From Runella zeae DSM 19591 (GTDB taxonomy: Bacteria > Bacteroidota > Bacteroidia > Cytophagales > Spirosomataceae): DNA of 64,000 bases. Location of the stretch: assembly GCF_000423565.1 (NCBI RefSeq), contig NZ_AUIF01000011.1, forward strand, positions 1-64,000, in the 5' to 3' direction. The notes below the pieces were generated by a model. That model saw only the letters and a program-made list of their open reading frames with translations, was not told where the DNA came from and did not search any database. How positions within the stretch are numbered: position 1 is the first letter of the stretch; each line of letters begins with the position of its first letter. Made by a program: the position numbers and the translations under genes. Below are positions 44,098 through 54,021 of the stretch, in pieces.

Positions 44098-46527
44098 ATG
44101 CTACACAACTACCTCAAAATCGCTTTTCGGAACTTAGTCCGAAACAAAGTGTATAGTTTTATCAACATCACTGGCTTGGCGATGGGTATCGCGGCTTTTT
44201 TGTTGATTCTCCAATACGTAAGCCACGAAAAGAGTTTTAATCAGTTCCACACCCATTTATCTTCCATGTACCGCTTACTGAATGAAGACGTGAAGGGCGT
44301 GATGTGGGGTGAAGTAGAACCAGGCTGGGCTACGCGTGCCAAGCAACGTTTCCCCGAAATCAAAGAATACTGCCGCTTTGCCGACGGGATGGCACAAGGT
44401 ATTGTGCGGCGTGAAGGTGCTAAAACCGAATCATTCCGCGAAACCAACATCAGCTACGCCGAAGGCAATTTTTTTTCGTTCTTCAATTTTCCTCTCACCG
44501 CAGGCGCTCCCAAGGCATTGGAAAAGTCAAACGTAGTGTTTATTTCTGCTTCTCATGCAAAAAAATACTTTGGTTCTGAAAACCCTTTGGGGAAAGTGTT
44601 GATGCTTTCCAATCAATTTGACACTAACCCTTTTACAGTAGAGGGAGTCTACGCTGACATGCCCACCAACTCGGATATTCGGTATGACATGGTGTTTTCG
44701 TTGGAAACTTTACGTAACCCCACCAACTTGCACGGTAACGGATGGGCCAACATAGAAAATCTTGATAACCAATACATTAATACATTTTTTCAGCTCAACG
44801 AAAAAGCAAATCCAGCAGCTTTTGAGAAAAAACTAACAGCCCTACGAAACGAACTCAGTAAAGAAAACGACGGCGTTAAATTTCGACTCATTCCCCTCAA
44901 AAACGTTCACTTAGCAGCTTCACTGAGCGATACGTATCTCACGCAAGGAAACCTCAAGTACGTCTATATGTTGGGCGGAATTGCGTTTTTGATTTTGGTC
45001 ATTGGTTGGTTCAACTACGTCAATCTCTCTACGGCTCAGTCGCTCAAACGTGCCAATGAAGTAGGCGTTCGCAAAGTAATTGGCGCAACGCAAAGCCATT
45101 TGGTGAAGCAGTTTTTGGGTGAGTCGCTCTTAGTTAATGTCCTAAGTTTTGGTTTGGCGCTGGTGATAGTGGCCTTACTTCAGTCATTTTTTAACGAACT
45201 GATTGGTACGCCGCTCTCCTTTGCTTCTTTAGCCTCTACCTCCGTCTGGGCGTGGGGGTTGGGTATTTTACTTTTAGGCTCCTTATTTTCGGGTGGATAC
45301 ACCGCTTTTTTACTTTCCAATTACAATCCTGTTAAGACCTTAAAAGGCCAAGTCACCAAAACGTCGGGCGGTGGGCTCCTTCGAAAATCGCTGGTCGTTT
45401 TTCAATTTGCTATTTCGGTCTGCTTAGTTGTGACAACGATGGTGATTTATCGGCAGTTGCACCACATGCAAACGCAGAGTTTGGGGCTAAATCCGCAGCA
45501 GTTGTTGGTAGTTCGTGGGCCAGAAGTGGGCAAAGACGCCACCTACAAAGTACGCCAAACCACATTTCAGAATGAGTTGACACAACAAACGTTTGTGAAA
45601 GACTATGCCACTTCAGGAAGCGTTCCGAGTGGTTGGTACAACTTCTCAACCTCAGGCTTTACCCAACCCAAATCTAAGCCAGGCGACGAACTCATTTCCT
45701 ATTCATTTGCTATCATTGGCGACCGTTTTTTAAAGACCTACCAAATCGACCTCAAGGCGGGGCGCAACTTTACGCCTGCCGAATGTGATATAGACTGGAA
45801 CCAAAACAGCAAAGTTTTACTCAATGAACGAGCGGTGGAGTTATTGGGATTTGCGAGTGCAGAAGAAGCCCTTCGCACCAAAATTAAGTGGGATGAGCGT
45901 TATTTGGATGTAATTGGGGTGGTGAAAGACTACCACCATACAGGGTTGAAAAGAGCCATTGACCCCATTATTTTTTATCCCCAAAACAACAGTGCCTATT
46001 TTACCATTCGCTTGACCGCCGACCGTATGCCTGAAAAAATAGCGGCTTTGGATAAATTGTATAAAACCTACTTCCCAGGCAATCCGTTTGACAACTCCTT
46101 TGTGGATGATAATTACAACAAACTTTATGTTTCTGAACAACAGTACAGCCGCATTTTCACAACGGCGTCGTTGTGGGCAATTTTTATTGCTTGTTTAGGC
46201 TTGTTTGGCTTGGCTACGTTCACCGTTGAATCGCGCACTAAAGAAATCGGAATCCGCAAAGTACTAGGGGCTTCGGTGTTTGGAATCATGGCGTTATTGT
46301 CCAAAGACTTCCTCAAACTGGTTATTATTGGTATCCTGATTGCTTCGCCGATTGCGTGGTATTTGACCGAACAATGGCTGAAAGATTTTGCATCTCGCAT
46401 CACTGTTTCGTGGTGGTTGTTTGCGGCGGCAGGTGCTTTGGCTATTGTGATTGCATTGCTAACGGTAGGTTTTCAGGCGGTCAAGGCCGCGCTGTTGAAT
46501 CCTGTGAAATCATTGAAAACAGAATAA
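44098..46527 (+). CDS. MacB/FtsX-type ABC permease 7
   Basis: An 809-residue two-repeat permease. TM1 is INITGLAMGIAAFLLILQYV. The first FtsX block has NYVNLSTAQSLKRANEVGVR near 306 (Ala-Gln-Ser and Ala-Asn where siblings have Ala-Arg-Ser and Ala-Lys) and the second CLGLFGLATFTVESRTKEIG near 699. The tail is NPVKSLKTE. It heads the longest run, permeases 7 to 11, in which only GTTGCA palindromes separate the genes, suggesting a five-gene operon from the sigma-54-like promoter. Confidence 0.92.
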   Translation: MLHNYLKIAFRNLVRNKVYSFINITGLAMGIAAFLLILQYVSHEKSFNQFHTHLSSMYRLLNEDVKGVMWGEVEPGWATRAKQRFPEIKEYCRFADGMAQGIVRREGAKTESFRETNISYAEGNFFSFFNFPLTAGAPKALEKSNVVFISASHAKKYFGSENPLGKVLMLSNQFDTNPFTVEGVYADMPTNSDIRYDMVFSLETLRNPTNLHGNGWANIENLDNQYINTFFQLNEKANPAAFEKKLTALRNELSKENDGVKFRLIPLKNVHLAASLSDTYLTQGNLKYVYMLGGIAFLILVIGWFNYVNLSTAQSLKRANEVGVRKVIGATQSHLVKQFLGESLLVNVLSFGLALVIVALLQSFFNELIGTPLSFASLASTSVWAWGLGILLLGSLFSGGYTAFLLSNYNPVKTLKGQVTKTSGGGLLRKSLVVFQFAISVCLVVTTMVIYRQLHHMQTQSLGLNPQQLLVVRGPEVGKDATYKVRQTTFQNELTQQTFVKDYATSGSVPSGWYNFSTSGFTQPKSKPGDELISYSFAIIGDRFLKTYQIDLKAGRNFTPAECDIDWNQNSKVLLNERAVELLGFASAEEALRTKIKWDERYLDVIGVVKDYHHTGLKRAIDPIIFYPQNNSAYFTIRLTADRMPEKIAALDKLYKTYFPGNPFDNSFVDDNYNKLYVSEQQYSRIFTTASLWAIFIACLGLFGLATFTVESRTKEIGIRKVLGASVFGIMALLSKDFLKLVIIGILIASPIAWYLTEQWLKDFASRITVSWWLFAAAGALAIVIALLTVGFQAVKAALLNPVKSLKTE

Positions 46528-46536
46528 TCCATACGC

Positions 46537-46586
46537 CCCGTAGAGACGTTGCATGCAACGTCTCTACATTGCAACGTCCCTACGGG
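46537..46586 (+). repeat. Intergenic palindrome R6
   Basis: A full 28-base copy (46540-46567) plus an extra right arm GCAACGTCCCTACGGG, so that CCCGTAG at the left end pairs with CTACGGG at the far right. Confidence 0.92.
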
Positions 46587-46614
46587 ATATATATACCAAT
46601 AACCCTATACACCC

Positions 46615-48996
46615 ATGATACGTAATTATCTTAAGGTTGCCTGGCGCAACCTCCTCAAAAACAAAATGTACAGTTTCATCAATATTGGTGGACTAGCCGT
46701 AGGTATGGCAGTCGCGATGATGATTGGGCTTTGGGTCAACGACGAATTATCGTTTGATACCTACCACGCTCATTACGACCGAATTGCCCAAGTCATGCAG
46801 CATGCTACTTTCAACGGGAAAGTTGGTACTCAAACTGCAAATCCTGCCCAAATGGCACCTGAGATTCGGGCAAAATACGGAAGTAGTTTCAAACACGTGG
46901 TACAATCCTCGTGGGAAGGCTCGTACGTACTATCATTGGGTGATAATCATGTTACAAAATCGGGGATTTATTTTGAGGAAGGTGCGCCTGAGATGCTTGG
47001 CCTCAAAATGCGGTATGGCACCTACGCAGGTCTAAAAGACCCCTATTCGATTATGCTTTCCGAATCAGTTGCTCAATCGCTATTTGGAAACCAAAACCCA
47101 TTAGATAAAACCCTGAAAATCAATCGTACTTACGATGTAAAAGTGACGGGCGTTTATGAAGATTTGCCTTACAATACCTCTTTTCGTAACCTAAAAGTGA
47201 TTATGCCGTGGTCGCTTTGGTTGATTGATAACCCGTGGGTCAAACAAATGGAAGACCCTTGGGATAGTAATTTTAGTCAAACGTTTGTTCAAGTGGCAGA
47301 CAATGTATCAATGGAAGCAGCTTCCAAACGCATTAAAAATGTCAAAGCCAACAACCTGAGTAAGGAAGAATTAAAGTATAAATGGGAGGCGTTTCTACAC
47401 CCAATGAGCAAGTGGGCGTTGGAAAGTGAATTTAAAAATGGCGTCAATACGGGGGGAAATATCCGTTACGTTTGGATGTTTGGCATCATTGGAGTGTTTG
47501 TATTGATATTGGCTTGCATCAACTTTATGAACCTAGCCACCGCCCGTAGCGAAAAACGCGCCAAAGAAGTGGGTATTCGTAAAGCGGTTGGTTCGGTTCG
47601 GGCACAATTGGTCAATCAGTTCTTTTCGGAGTCGTACATGGTAGTGGTATTTGCTTTTGCGGCATCCCTTTTACTAGTTATACTGTGTCTCCCTTTTTTC
47701 AACGAAGTGGCCGATAAAAAAATAGAACTTCCGTGGGCAAATCCTGTTTTCTGGTTGCTCAGCCTATCGTTTATTTCACTTACGGGCTTATTAGCAGGTA
47801 GTTACCCTGCGTTATATTTATCTTCTTTTCAACCATTGAAAGTGCTCAAGGGAACATTTCGAGTGGGTAAATGGGCGGCCATTCCGCGCAAGGCGCTCGT
47901 GATGATTCAGTTTACGGTTTCGGTGGTTTTGATCATTGGTACCATCATCGTTTACCAACAAATTCAGTACGCCAAAGACCGCCCTATCGGATACGAGCGA
48001 AAAGGCTTGATAAGTATGGGAATGGAGAAAGAAATTCAAGACCATTTTGAGGCGTTCAGAGCTGAACTGAAATCGGCAGGAGCCATTGAAGAACTCACAG
48101 CGTCTAACAGCCCACTTACAGGGGTTTGGAACACCAATGGTGGTTTTGACTGGGAAGGCAAAGACCCAAATTTAGGCGTAGATTTTCCCAATAGCCGCGT
48201 TACCAAAGAATGGGGTAAAACCGTGGGTTGGAAAATCAAACAAGGTCGCGATTTTTCGAGGGACTTTGCAACCGATTCCGCCGCCTTTATCATCAACGAG
48301 TCTGCGGCGAAATTTTTAGGATTTAAAGAGCCCGTTGGTAAAATTTTAAAATGGAATGGCAAACCTTACACCATCATTGGAGTGGTGAGCGATATTATGG
48401 CCGAGTCACCGTTTTACCCCGTACGCCCTTCGCTCTACCATACACGCGACAAGGATTTGTATAACTTAACCATTAAACTCAACCCGGCTCAAAGTTCGAG
48501 CAAATCCATTGCCACACTTGAGCGCATCTGGAAAAAATACGTTCAAAACGTGCCTTTTTCTTACGAATTTATTGACCAACAGTACGGCAATAAGTTCAAA
48601 GCCGAAGAACGTATCGGCACGTTGTCGCTCTATTTTGCAGTTTTGGCCATTTTGATTTCGTGTTTGGGCTTGTTCGGAATGGCGAGCTTCGTGGCCGAAC
48701 AGCGCACCAAGGAAATCGGAATTCGGAAGGTATTAGGCGCAAGTGTGCCTAATCTTTGGCAGATGCTTTCGCGCGATTTTGTGGGCTTGGTACTGCTTTC
48801 TAGCCTGATTGCCAGCCCGATTGCCTACTACTACCTCAACGATTGGCTGAAAGGATACGATTATCACGTCGAAATTTCTTGGTGGGTATTTGCCGCCGCA
48901 GCGGCGGGAGCGTTGGTTATTACGTTGTTGACCGTCAGCTACCAAACCCTCCGTGCCGCATTGGTGAATCCTGTCAAATCGTTGAAATCGGAATAA
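46615..48996 (+). CDS. MacB/FtsX-type ABC permease 8
   Basis: A 793-residue two-repeat permease. TM1 is INIGGLAVGMAVAMMIGLWV. The first FtsX block has NFMNLATARSEKRAKEVGIR near 302 and the second CLGLFGMASFVAEQRTKEIG near 683. The tail is NPVKSLKSE. It is clearly the closest sibling of permease 13 (59856), sharing TM1 almost exactly and segments such as AQVMQH and SSPLTGVW, although permease 13 has an added prefix domain. The start at 46615 (MIRNYLKVAWRNLL) fits the family. Confidence 0.92.
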   Translation: MIRNYLKVAWRNLLKNKMYSFINIGGLAVGMAVAMMIGLWVNDELSFDTYHAHYDRIAQVMQHATFNGKVGTQTANPAQMAPEIRAKYGSSFKHVVQSSWEGSYVLSLGDNHVTKSGIYFEEGAPEMLGLKMRYGTYAGLKDPYSIMLSESVAQSLFGNQNPLDKTLKINRTYDVKVTGVYEDLPYNTSFRNLKVIMPWSLWLIDNPWVKQMEDPWDSNFSQTFVQVADNVSMEAASKRIKNVKANNLSKEELKYKWEAFLHPMSKWALESEFKNGVNTGGNIRYVWMFGIIGVFVLILACINFMNLATARSEKRAKEVGIRKAVGSVRAQLVNQFFSESYMVVVFAFAASLLLVILCLPFFNEVADKKIELPWANPVFWLLSLSFISLTGLLAGSYPALYLSSFQPLKVLKGTFRVGKWAAIPRKALVMIQFTVSVVLIIGTIIVYQQIQYAKDRPIGYERKGLISMGMEKEIQDHFEAFRAELKSAGAIEELTASNSPLTGVWNTNGGFDWEGKDPNLGVDFPNSRVTKEWGKTVGWKIKQGRDFSRDFATDSAAFIINESAAKFLGFKEPVGKILKWNGKPYTIIGVVSDIMAESPFYPVRPSLYHTRDKDLYNLTIKLNPAQSSSKSIATLERIWKKYVQNVPFSYEFIDQQYGNKFKAEERIGTLSLYFAVLAILISCLGLFGMASFVAEQRTKEIGIRKVLGASVPNLWQMLSRDFVGLVLLSSLIASPIAYYYLNDWLKGYDYHVEISWWVFAAAAAGALVITLLTVSYQTLRAALVNPVKSLKSE

Positions 48997-48999
48997 TCC

Positions 49000-49047
49000 G
49001 TGGCGGCGTTGCAATACCGTGGCGGCGTTGCATTGCAACGTCGCTAC
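49000..49047 (+). repeat. Intergenic palindrome R7, imperfect variant
   Basis: Two left-arm copies GTGGCGGCGTTGCA, then right arm TGCAACGTCGCTAC. The arms mismatch at two places (GTGGCGGCG against GTAGCGACG), so this copy is decayed. Confidence 0.85.
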
Positions 49048-49070
49048 ATTGTCATAAAAATCATATCATT

Positions 49071-51503
49071 ATGCTACGAAATTACCTCAAAATCGCTTGG
49101 AGAAACCTCCTTAAAAACAAACTATACAGCGTTATCAATATTTTTGGGTTAGCGATTGGCCTTACCTGTTTTTTATTGATTTCGTTGTACGTCGTCGATG
49201 AGCTCAGTTATGACCGCTATCTTAAAGACGCTAACCGTATCTACCGCGTACACTCAGACATTAAGTTTGGGGGAACGGAAATGAAAATGGCGCTGAGTTC
49301 CGACCCTTTTGGCCCTACGTTGAAAAAAGACTACCCCGAAGTGGAACAATACGTGCGTCTGTACGCTGAAAACAGTCGTCGATTTATCCGAAAAGGCAAC
49401 GCATTTTTGGTGGAAAACAACTGCGTCAATGCCGATTCTACTTTTTTTGTGGTGTTTCCGTTTAAAATCATCGAAGGCGACGCTAAAACGGCTCTTAACG
49501 CACCTAACACCGTTGTTTTAAGTCAGTCGGCAGCGGAGAAGTTTTTTGGTGCTGGCCCTGCGGTAGGAAAAATCCTTTCAACGGGTGTCAACAATCCCCA
49601 AGAATACAAAGTAACGGCGGTCTATGAAGATATTCCCAAAAACTCTCACTTTAGAACGAACGTCATTTTTTCGTTTAAAAACGTGGATTACAGCTTCGGT
49701 AACTTCCTAAGCCATAATTTCTACACCTACATCAAGCTTAAAGAAGGTGCTGATTACAAACAACTTGAGGGAAAGTTTGACGGGTTGATTAACAAATACA
49801 TTCTCCCCCAAGCCAAAGCTTTTGTTGATATCAAAAGCATGGATGAATTCAAAAAAGCGGGAAATTACATTCAGTATTCCCTCATTCCGCTCTTAGATAT
49901 TCACTTAAAATCGAACAAATTATACGAGTTTGGGGTCAACGGAAACATCGAATACGTCTATATTTTTTCGATTGTGGCCGTGTTCTTGTTACTCATTGCC
50001 TGTATCAATTTTATGAACTTGAGTACGGCTCGGTCGGCCAATCGAGCCAAAGAAGTGGGGATTCGCAAAGTACTAGGTACGGAGCGCAACAGCTTGATTC
50101 GACAGTTTATGGCCGAATCAATCCTGACGAGCTACTTGGCCTTCGGAATCGCGCTGGTGTTGACCACGATACTCCTTCCTTACTTCAATCAAATTGCGGG
50201 CAAAGAGTTTACGCCCGCTACCATGTACCAGCCTACCTACTTGCCTTTTTTGCTGACATTGCCCCTCGGTGTTGGGATTTTGGCGGGGTATTATCCTTCC
50301 TTTTTCTTGTCGTCTTTTAAGCCAATTGAAGTTCTCAAAAGCAAGTTGAATGCTAACTTTAAGCGTTCCAACTTTCGGAATGTTTTGGTGACCTTCCAGT
50401 TTGTCACCTCGTTGGTATTGGTTATTTCTACCTTTATTATTTACCGTCAACTCAACTATATACAGCATAAAAACCTCGGTTTTTCGAAAGACCAAGTGCT
50501 TGTGGTGACGGGAACATCATCATTAGGCGAAAACAACCGCGTCTTCAAGGAAGAAGTCAAAAAAATGGCGGGGGTAAAAGCTGGGGCATTTGCGGGATAT
50601 TTACCTGTTGCCAATTCGTCACGCAGCGATAATTCGTACTCAAAGACGCCCATTATCGACGTAAAAAATGGGTTTAATATGCAAAACTGGACTATTGATG
50701 AGGAGTACATTCCTACTTTGGGCATGGAGCTTATCAAAGGCCGAAACTTCTCCAAAGAATTCGGAGCCGATTCTAGTTCGGTCATTATCAATGAAGAAAC
50801 CGCCAAACTGTTGGGCTTCGACGACCCTATTGGGAAGAATATTTACACCAGCGAAGGCAACGCCTCCAACCCCGTCACGTTGACGATTATTGGGGTGGTC
50901 AAAAACTTCCACTATTCATCAATGCGTCAAAATGTAGGGGCATTGTGCTTCCGATACGGGCGCAGCGGCTGGGATATGGCGTTTAAAGTCAATGCCTCAG
51001 ACCCACAAAAACTCATCAAGCAAATAGAAGGTCAATGGAAGCAGCTATCGACTGGTATGCCTTTCAATTACCATTTTCTTGACGAATCTTTCAACGAAAT
51101 GTATCAGGCCGAGCAGCGCGTCGGCACCATTGCGCTCATTTTTGCCATTTTAACTATACTCATTGCCTGTTTAGGATTGTTTGGACTGATTACGTACATC
51201 GCCGAACAGCGCACCAAGGAAATCGGGGTGCGTAAAGTACTCGGAGCGAGCCTTTTGAGCATTGTTGGCTTATTGTCTAAAGACTTTTTAAAGTTGGTCG
51301 CGATTGCCTTCTGTATTGCGGCACCGTTGGCGTACTATGCCATGTACGCGTGGTTAGAGGACTTTGCGTTTCGGGCCGAAATCCCGTTGTGGATTTTTGG
51401 CGCAGCAGGGGCAGCCACGATGCTGTTAGCCTTCTTGACCGTCAGTTTCCAATCCATCAAAGCCGCCTTGATGAATCCTGTCAAATCGTTAAAATCGGAA
51501 TAA
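49071..51503 (+). CDS. MacB/FtsX-type ABC permease 9
   Basis: An 810-residue two-repeat permease. TM1 is INIFGLAIGLTCFLLISLYV. The first FtsX block has NFMNLSTARSANRAKEVGIR near 312, followed by LGTERN where siblings have (L/V/I)GA. The second has CLGLFGLITYIAEQRTKEIG near 700. The tail is NPVKSLKSE. ATG 49071 (MLRNYLKIAWRNLLKNK) is the family start; the open frame reaches back into permease 8 but runs through repeat R7. Confidence 0.92.
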   Translation: MLRNYLKIAWRNLLKNKLYSVINIFGLAIGLTCFLLISLYVVDELSYDRYLKDANRIYRVHSDIKFGGTEMKMALSSDPFGPTLKKDYPEVEQYVRLYAENSRRFIRKGNAFLVENNCVNADSTFFVVFPFKIIEGDAKTALNAPNTVVLSQSAAEKFFGAGPAVGKILSTGVNNPQEYKVTAVYEDIPKNSHFRTNVIFSFKNVDYSFGNFLSHNFYTYIKLKEGADYKQLEGKFDGLINKYILPQAKAFVDIKSMDEFKKAGNYIQYSLIPLLDIHLKSNKLYEFGVNGNIEYVYIFSIVAVFLLLIACINFMNLSTARSANRAKEVGIRKVLGTERNSLIRQFMAESILTSYLAFGIALVLTTILLPYFNQIAGKEFTPATMYQPTYLPFLLTLPLGVGILAGYYPSFFLSSFKPIEVLKSKLNANFKRSNFRNVLVTFQFVTSLVLVISTFIIYRQLNYIQHKNLGFSKDQVLVVTGTSSLGENNRVFKEEVKKMAGVKAGAFAGYLPVANSSRSDNSYSKTPIIDVKNGFNMQNWTIDEEYIPTLGMELIKGRNFSKEFGADSSSVIINEETAKLLGFDDPIGKNIYTSEGNASNPVTLTIIGVVKNFHYSSMRQNVGALCFRYGRSGWDMAFKVNASDPQKLIKQIEGQWKQLSTGMPFNYHFLDESFNEMYQAEQRVGTIALIFAILTILIACLGLFGLITYIAEQRTKEIGVRKVLGASLLSIVGLLSKDFLKLVAIAFCIAAPLAYYAMYAWLEDFAFRAEIPLWIFGAAGAATMLLAFLTVSFQSIKAALMNPVKSLKSE

Positions 51504-51509
51504 TTTCCC

Positions 51510-51557
51510 GTAGCGACGTTGCAGTGCAACGTCGCCACAGCAGTGCAACGTCGCTAC
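51510..51557 (+). repeat. Intergenic palindrome R8, GCGAC arm variant
   Basis: Left arm GTAGCGACGTTGCA, right arm TGCAACGTCGCCAC, then a second right arm TGCAACGTCGCTAC. GCGAC/GTCGC replaces GAGAC/GTCTC in both arms. Confidence 0.9.
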
Positions 51558-51578
51558 ATTCATAACAATTATACCACC

Positions 51579-53942
51579 ATGCTACGCAACTACCTCAAAA
51601 TCGCTTTTCGGAACCTACTAAATGACAAAGTATTTAGCAGTATCAACATCCTAGGCTTGGCAATAGGATTTTCGGCGTCGGCGCTTATTTTGCTTTGGGT
51701 AAATGACGAATTAAACTTTGAAAATAGTCACGAAAATAAGCACCGAATTTATCAGGCGTGGAATCAGGTCACCGAAAAAGGCAAGACAAGTAGTTGGAAC
51801 GTCACTCCGCAATCCATGGGACTTGCGTTGCAAAAAGACTATCCCGAAGTCGAAAAAATGACGCGGGTAGATTGGCCTGATAAGTATTTGTTTCAATCAA
51901 AAGAAACCAAAATCAAAGGAACTGTCCAGATTGTTGATTCTACCTTTTTGGACATTTTTACCTTCCCATTACTCAAAGGTGACGCCAAAACCTGCCTCAA
52001 CGCTGTCAACAGTACGGTCATTACACAAGATTTTGCCAAAAAACTATTTGGAAATACCGACCCAATGGGGCAAATCATTAAACTCAACAACGAAAGCGAT
52101 TTTGTGGTAACAGGCGTGTTGAAAGACCTTCCTCTTAACACTGATTTTACCTTTGAATGCCTCGTGCCGTGGCGATTTAAGGTAGCCAACAACATGGAAA
52201 GTTTGTACTGGGGAAACAACTCAACTACTACCTATGTGTTGCTAAAAACGAATACCGACGCTCAGGCATTTAACCAGAAAATCAAGCATCTACGCAAACG
52301 ATACGATAAAGAAACGGCCAATTGGGAAACTTTCGTTTACCCCTTTGAACGGTTGCGCCTCTACGGAAACTTTAAAAATGGGGTAGAAGAAGGTGGTAAA
52401 ATCGAACAAGTGCGCAACTTTTCGGTCATTGCCCTCTTGATATTGCTGATTGCGTGTATCAACTTCATGAATCTGAGCACTTCTCGCAGCGAAAAACGCG
52501 CCAAAGAAGTAGGAGTCAGAAAGGCGTCGGGGGCGAGTCGATTCTCGCTGATTAAACTGTTTTATTTCGAGTCTATTCTCACCTCATTGTTGGCGGGCGT
52601 GTTAGCAATCGGCATCATCATAGTCAGCCTTCCCGCGTTCAATCAACTCATTGAGTCTAAAATTGTCATTGATTGGTTGAATCCTGAGTGGATTGCTTAC
52701 TCTTTGGTTTTCGTGGTCGTTACGGGATTGGTAGCAGGGTCATATCCTGCGTTATTCCTTTCGAGTTTTAATCCTTTGCAAGTATTGAAAGGAAGTTATT
52801 TCAACATTTCATCCCCAATTACCCCGCGAAAAATACTCGTTGTTTGTCAGTTTGTGTTCTCTGTTTTGCTTATTTCTTGTACCATGATTATCAAGCAACA
52901 ATTAGATTATGCCCAAAACAGAAAATCAGGTTATGACAAAGCCAACCTGGTCTATCATCCCGTAGAGGGCGATATTTCTAAAAACTTTGACCTTATCAAA
53001 GCCGATTTGTTGAAAAACGACGTGGCGGTTTCGGTCGTAAAAACATTTTCACCTATCACTGAAACCTGGAGCAACACGGGCGGGATGCAATGGCGCGGCA
53101 AAGCCACCGACGACCACAGGAATATTGATCGTTTTGGCGCAGACGACCAAATTGTAAAAACGCTCGGGCTAGAAATTGTAGAAGGACGTGACTTCGACTT
53201 AAAAGCTTATCCCACCGATTCTTCTGGGGTCATTATTAACGAAACCGCCAAAAAGATGATGGGCTTCAAGAGTCCTATTGGCGAAAAAATTACCGACGGG
53301 GGTTGGGAGTTTCAAGTGATTGGGGTCGTGAAGGATTTTGTGATGCAATCGCCTTTTCGAGAAATCAACGCGGTCACAATCGCGGGTCCTAAGATGAATT
53401 TCTTCAACGCAGTACACGTCAAGTACAATGCGGCCAAACCAATGAGTGAAAACCTAGAAAAAGCAAAGGCCGTTTTCAAGAAATACAACCCCAATTACCC
53501 GTTTGAGTATCATTTTGTGGATGAAGCCTACAACAAAAAATTTGAGAGTGTAGAGCGGTTATCGTTCATGGCACAAGGGTTTGCTTTCTTGACCATTTTT
53601 ATCACTTGCTTAGGTTTGCTTGGGTTGGCCACGTCGCTGGCGCAGCAAAAAACCAAGGAAATTGGCATTCGCAAAGTGCTAGGAGCAGGCATAGGCCAAA
53701 TTGTGCTGTTGATGTCAAAAGGATTTGTTACGCCAGTGCTATTGGCCTTTCTGATTGCGAGTCCGCTGTCGTACTGGATCATGAATAAATGGTTGGAAGA
53801 ATACACCTATAAAATCACCATCAATCCTTTGGTTTTTGTGTTAGCGGGGCTTGTAACGGTTGTTATTGCCTTGTTTACGGTGAGCTACCAATCCATCAAA
53901 GCCGCCTTGATGAATCCTGTCAAATCGTTGAAATCGGAATAA
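51579..53942 (+). CDS. MacB/FtsX-type ABC permease 10
   Basis: A 787-residue two-repeat permease. TM1 is INILGLAIGFSASALILLWV. The first FtsX block has NFMNLSTSRSEKRAKEVGVR near 294 and the second is diverged, CLGLLGLATSLAQQKTKEIG near 679. The tail is NPVKSLKSE. ATG 51579 (MLRNYLKIAFRNLLNDK) matches siblings; a frame starting at 51519 lies inside repeat R8. It sits mid-run between palindromes R8 and R9. Confidence 0.92.
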   Translation: MLRNYLKIAFRNLLNDKVFSSINILGLAIGFSASALILLWVNDELNFENSHENKHRIYQAWNQVTEKGKTSSWNVTPQSMGLALQKDYPEVEKMTRVDWPDKYLFQSKETKIKGTVQIVDSTFLDIFTFPLLKGDAKTCLNAVNSTVITQDFAKKLFGNTDPMGQIIKLNNESDFVVTGVLKDLPLNTDFTFECLVPWRFKVANNMESLYWGNNSTTTYVLLKTNTDAQAFNQKIKHLRKRYDKETANWETFVYPFERLRLYGNFKNGVEEGGKIEQVRNFSVIALLILLIACINFMNLSTSRSEKRAKEVGVRKASGASRFSLIKLFYFESILTSLLAGVLAIGIIIVSLPAFNQLIESKIVIDWLNPEWIAYSLVFVVVTGLVAGSYPALFLSSFNPLQVLKGSYFNISSPITPRKILVVCQFVFSVLLISCTMIIKQQLDYAQNRKSGYDKANLVYHPVEGDISKNFDLIKADLLKNDVAVSVVKTFSPITETWSNTGGMQWRGKATDDHRNIDRFGADDQIVKTLGLEIVEGRDFDLKAYPTDSSGVIINETAKKMMGFKSPIGEKITDGGWEFQVIGVVKDFVMQSPFREINAVTIAGPKMNFFNAVHVKYNAAKPMSENLEKAKAVFKKYNPNYPFEYHFVDEAYNKKFESVERLSFMAQGFAFLTIFITCLGLLGLATSLAQQKTKEIGIRKVLGAGIGQIVLLMSKGFVTPVLLAFLIASPLSYWIMNKWLEEYTYKITINPLVFVLAGLVTVVIALFTVSYQSIKAALMNPVKSLKSE

Positions 53943-53948
53943 TTTCCC

Positions 53949-53977
53949 GTAGCGACGTTGCACTGCAACGTCGCTAC
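53949..53977 (+). repeat. Intergenic palindrome R9, GCGAC arm variant
   Basis: GTAGCGACGTTGCA and TGCAACGTCGCTAC are perfect complements around a single C. A degenerate half-copy (ATGTAATGTCCCTACC) follows. Confidence 0.92.
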
Positions 53978-54021
53978 AGCATGTAATGTCCCTACCGATA
54001 CGTCACAAAACCCTAAACCTT

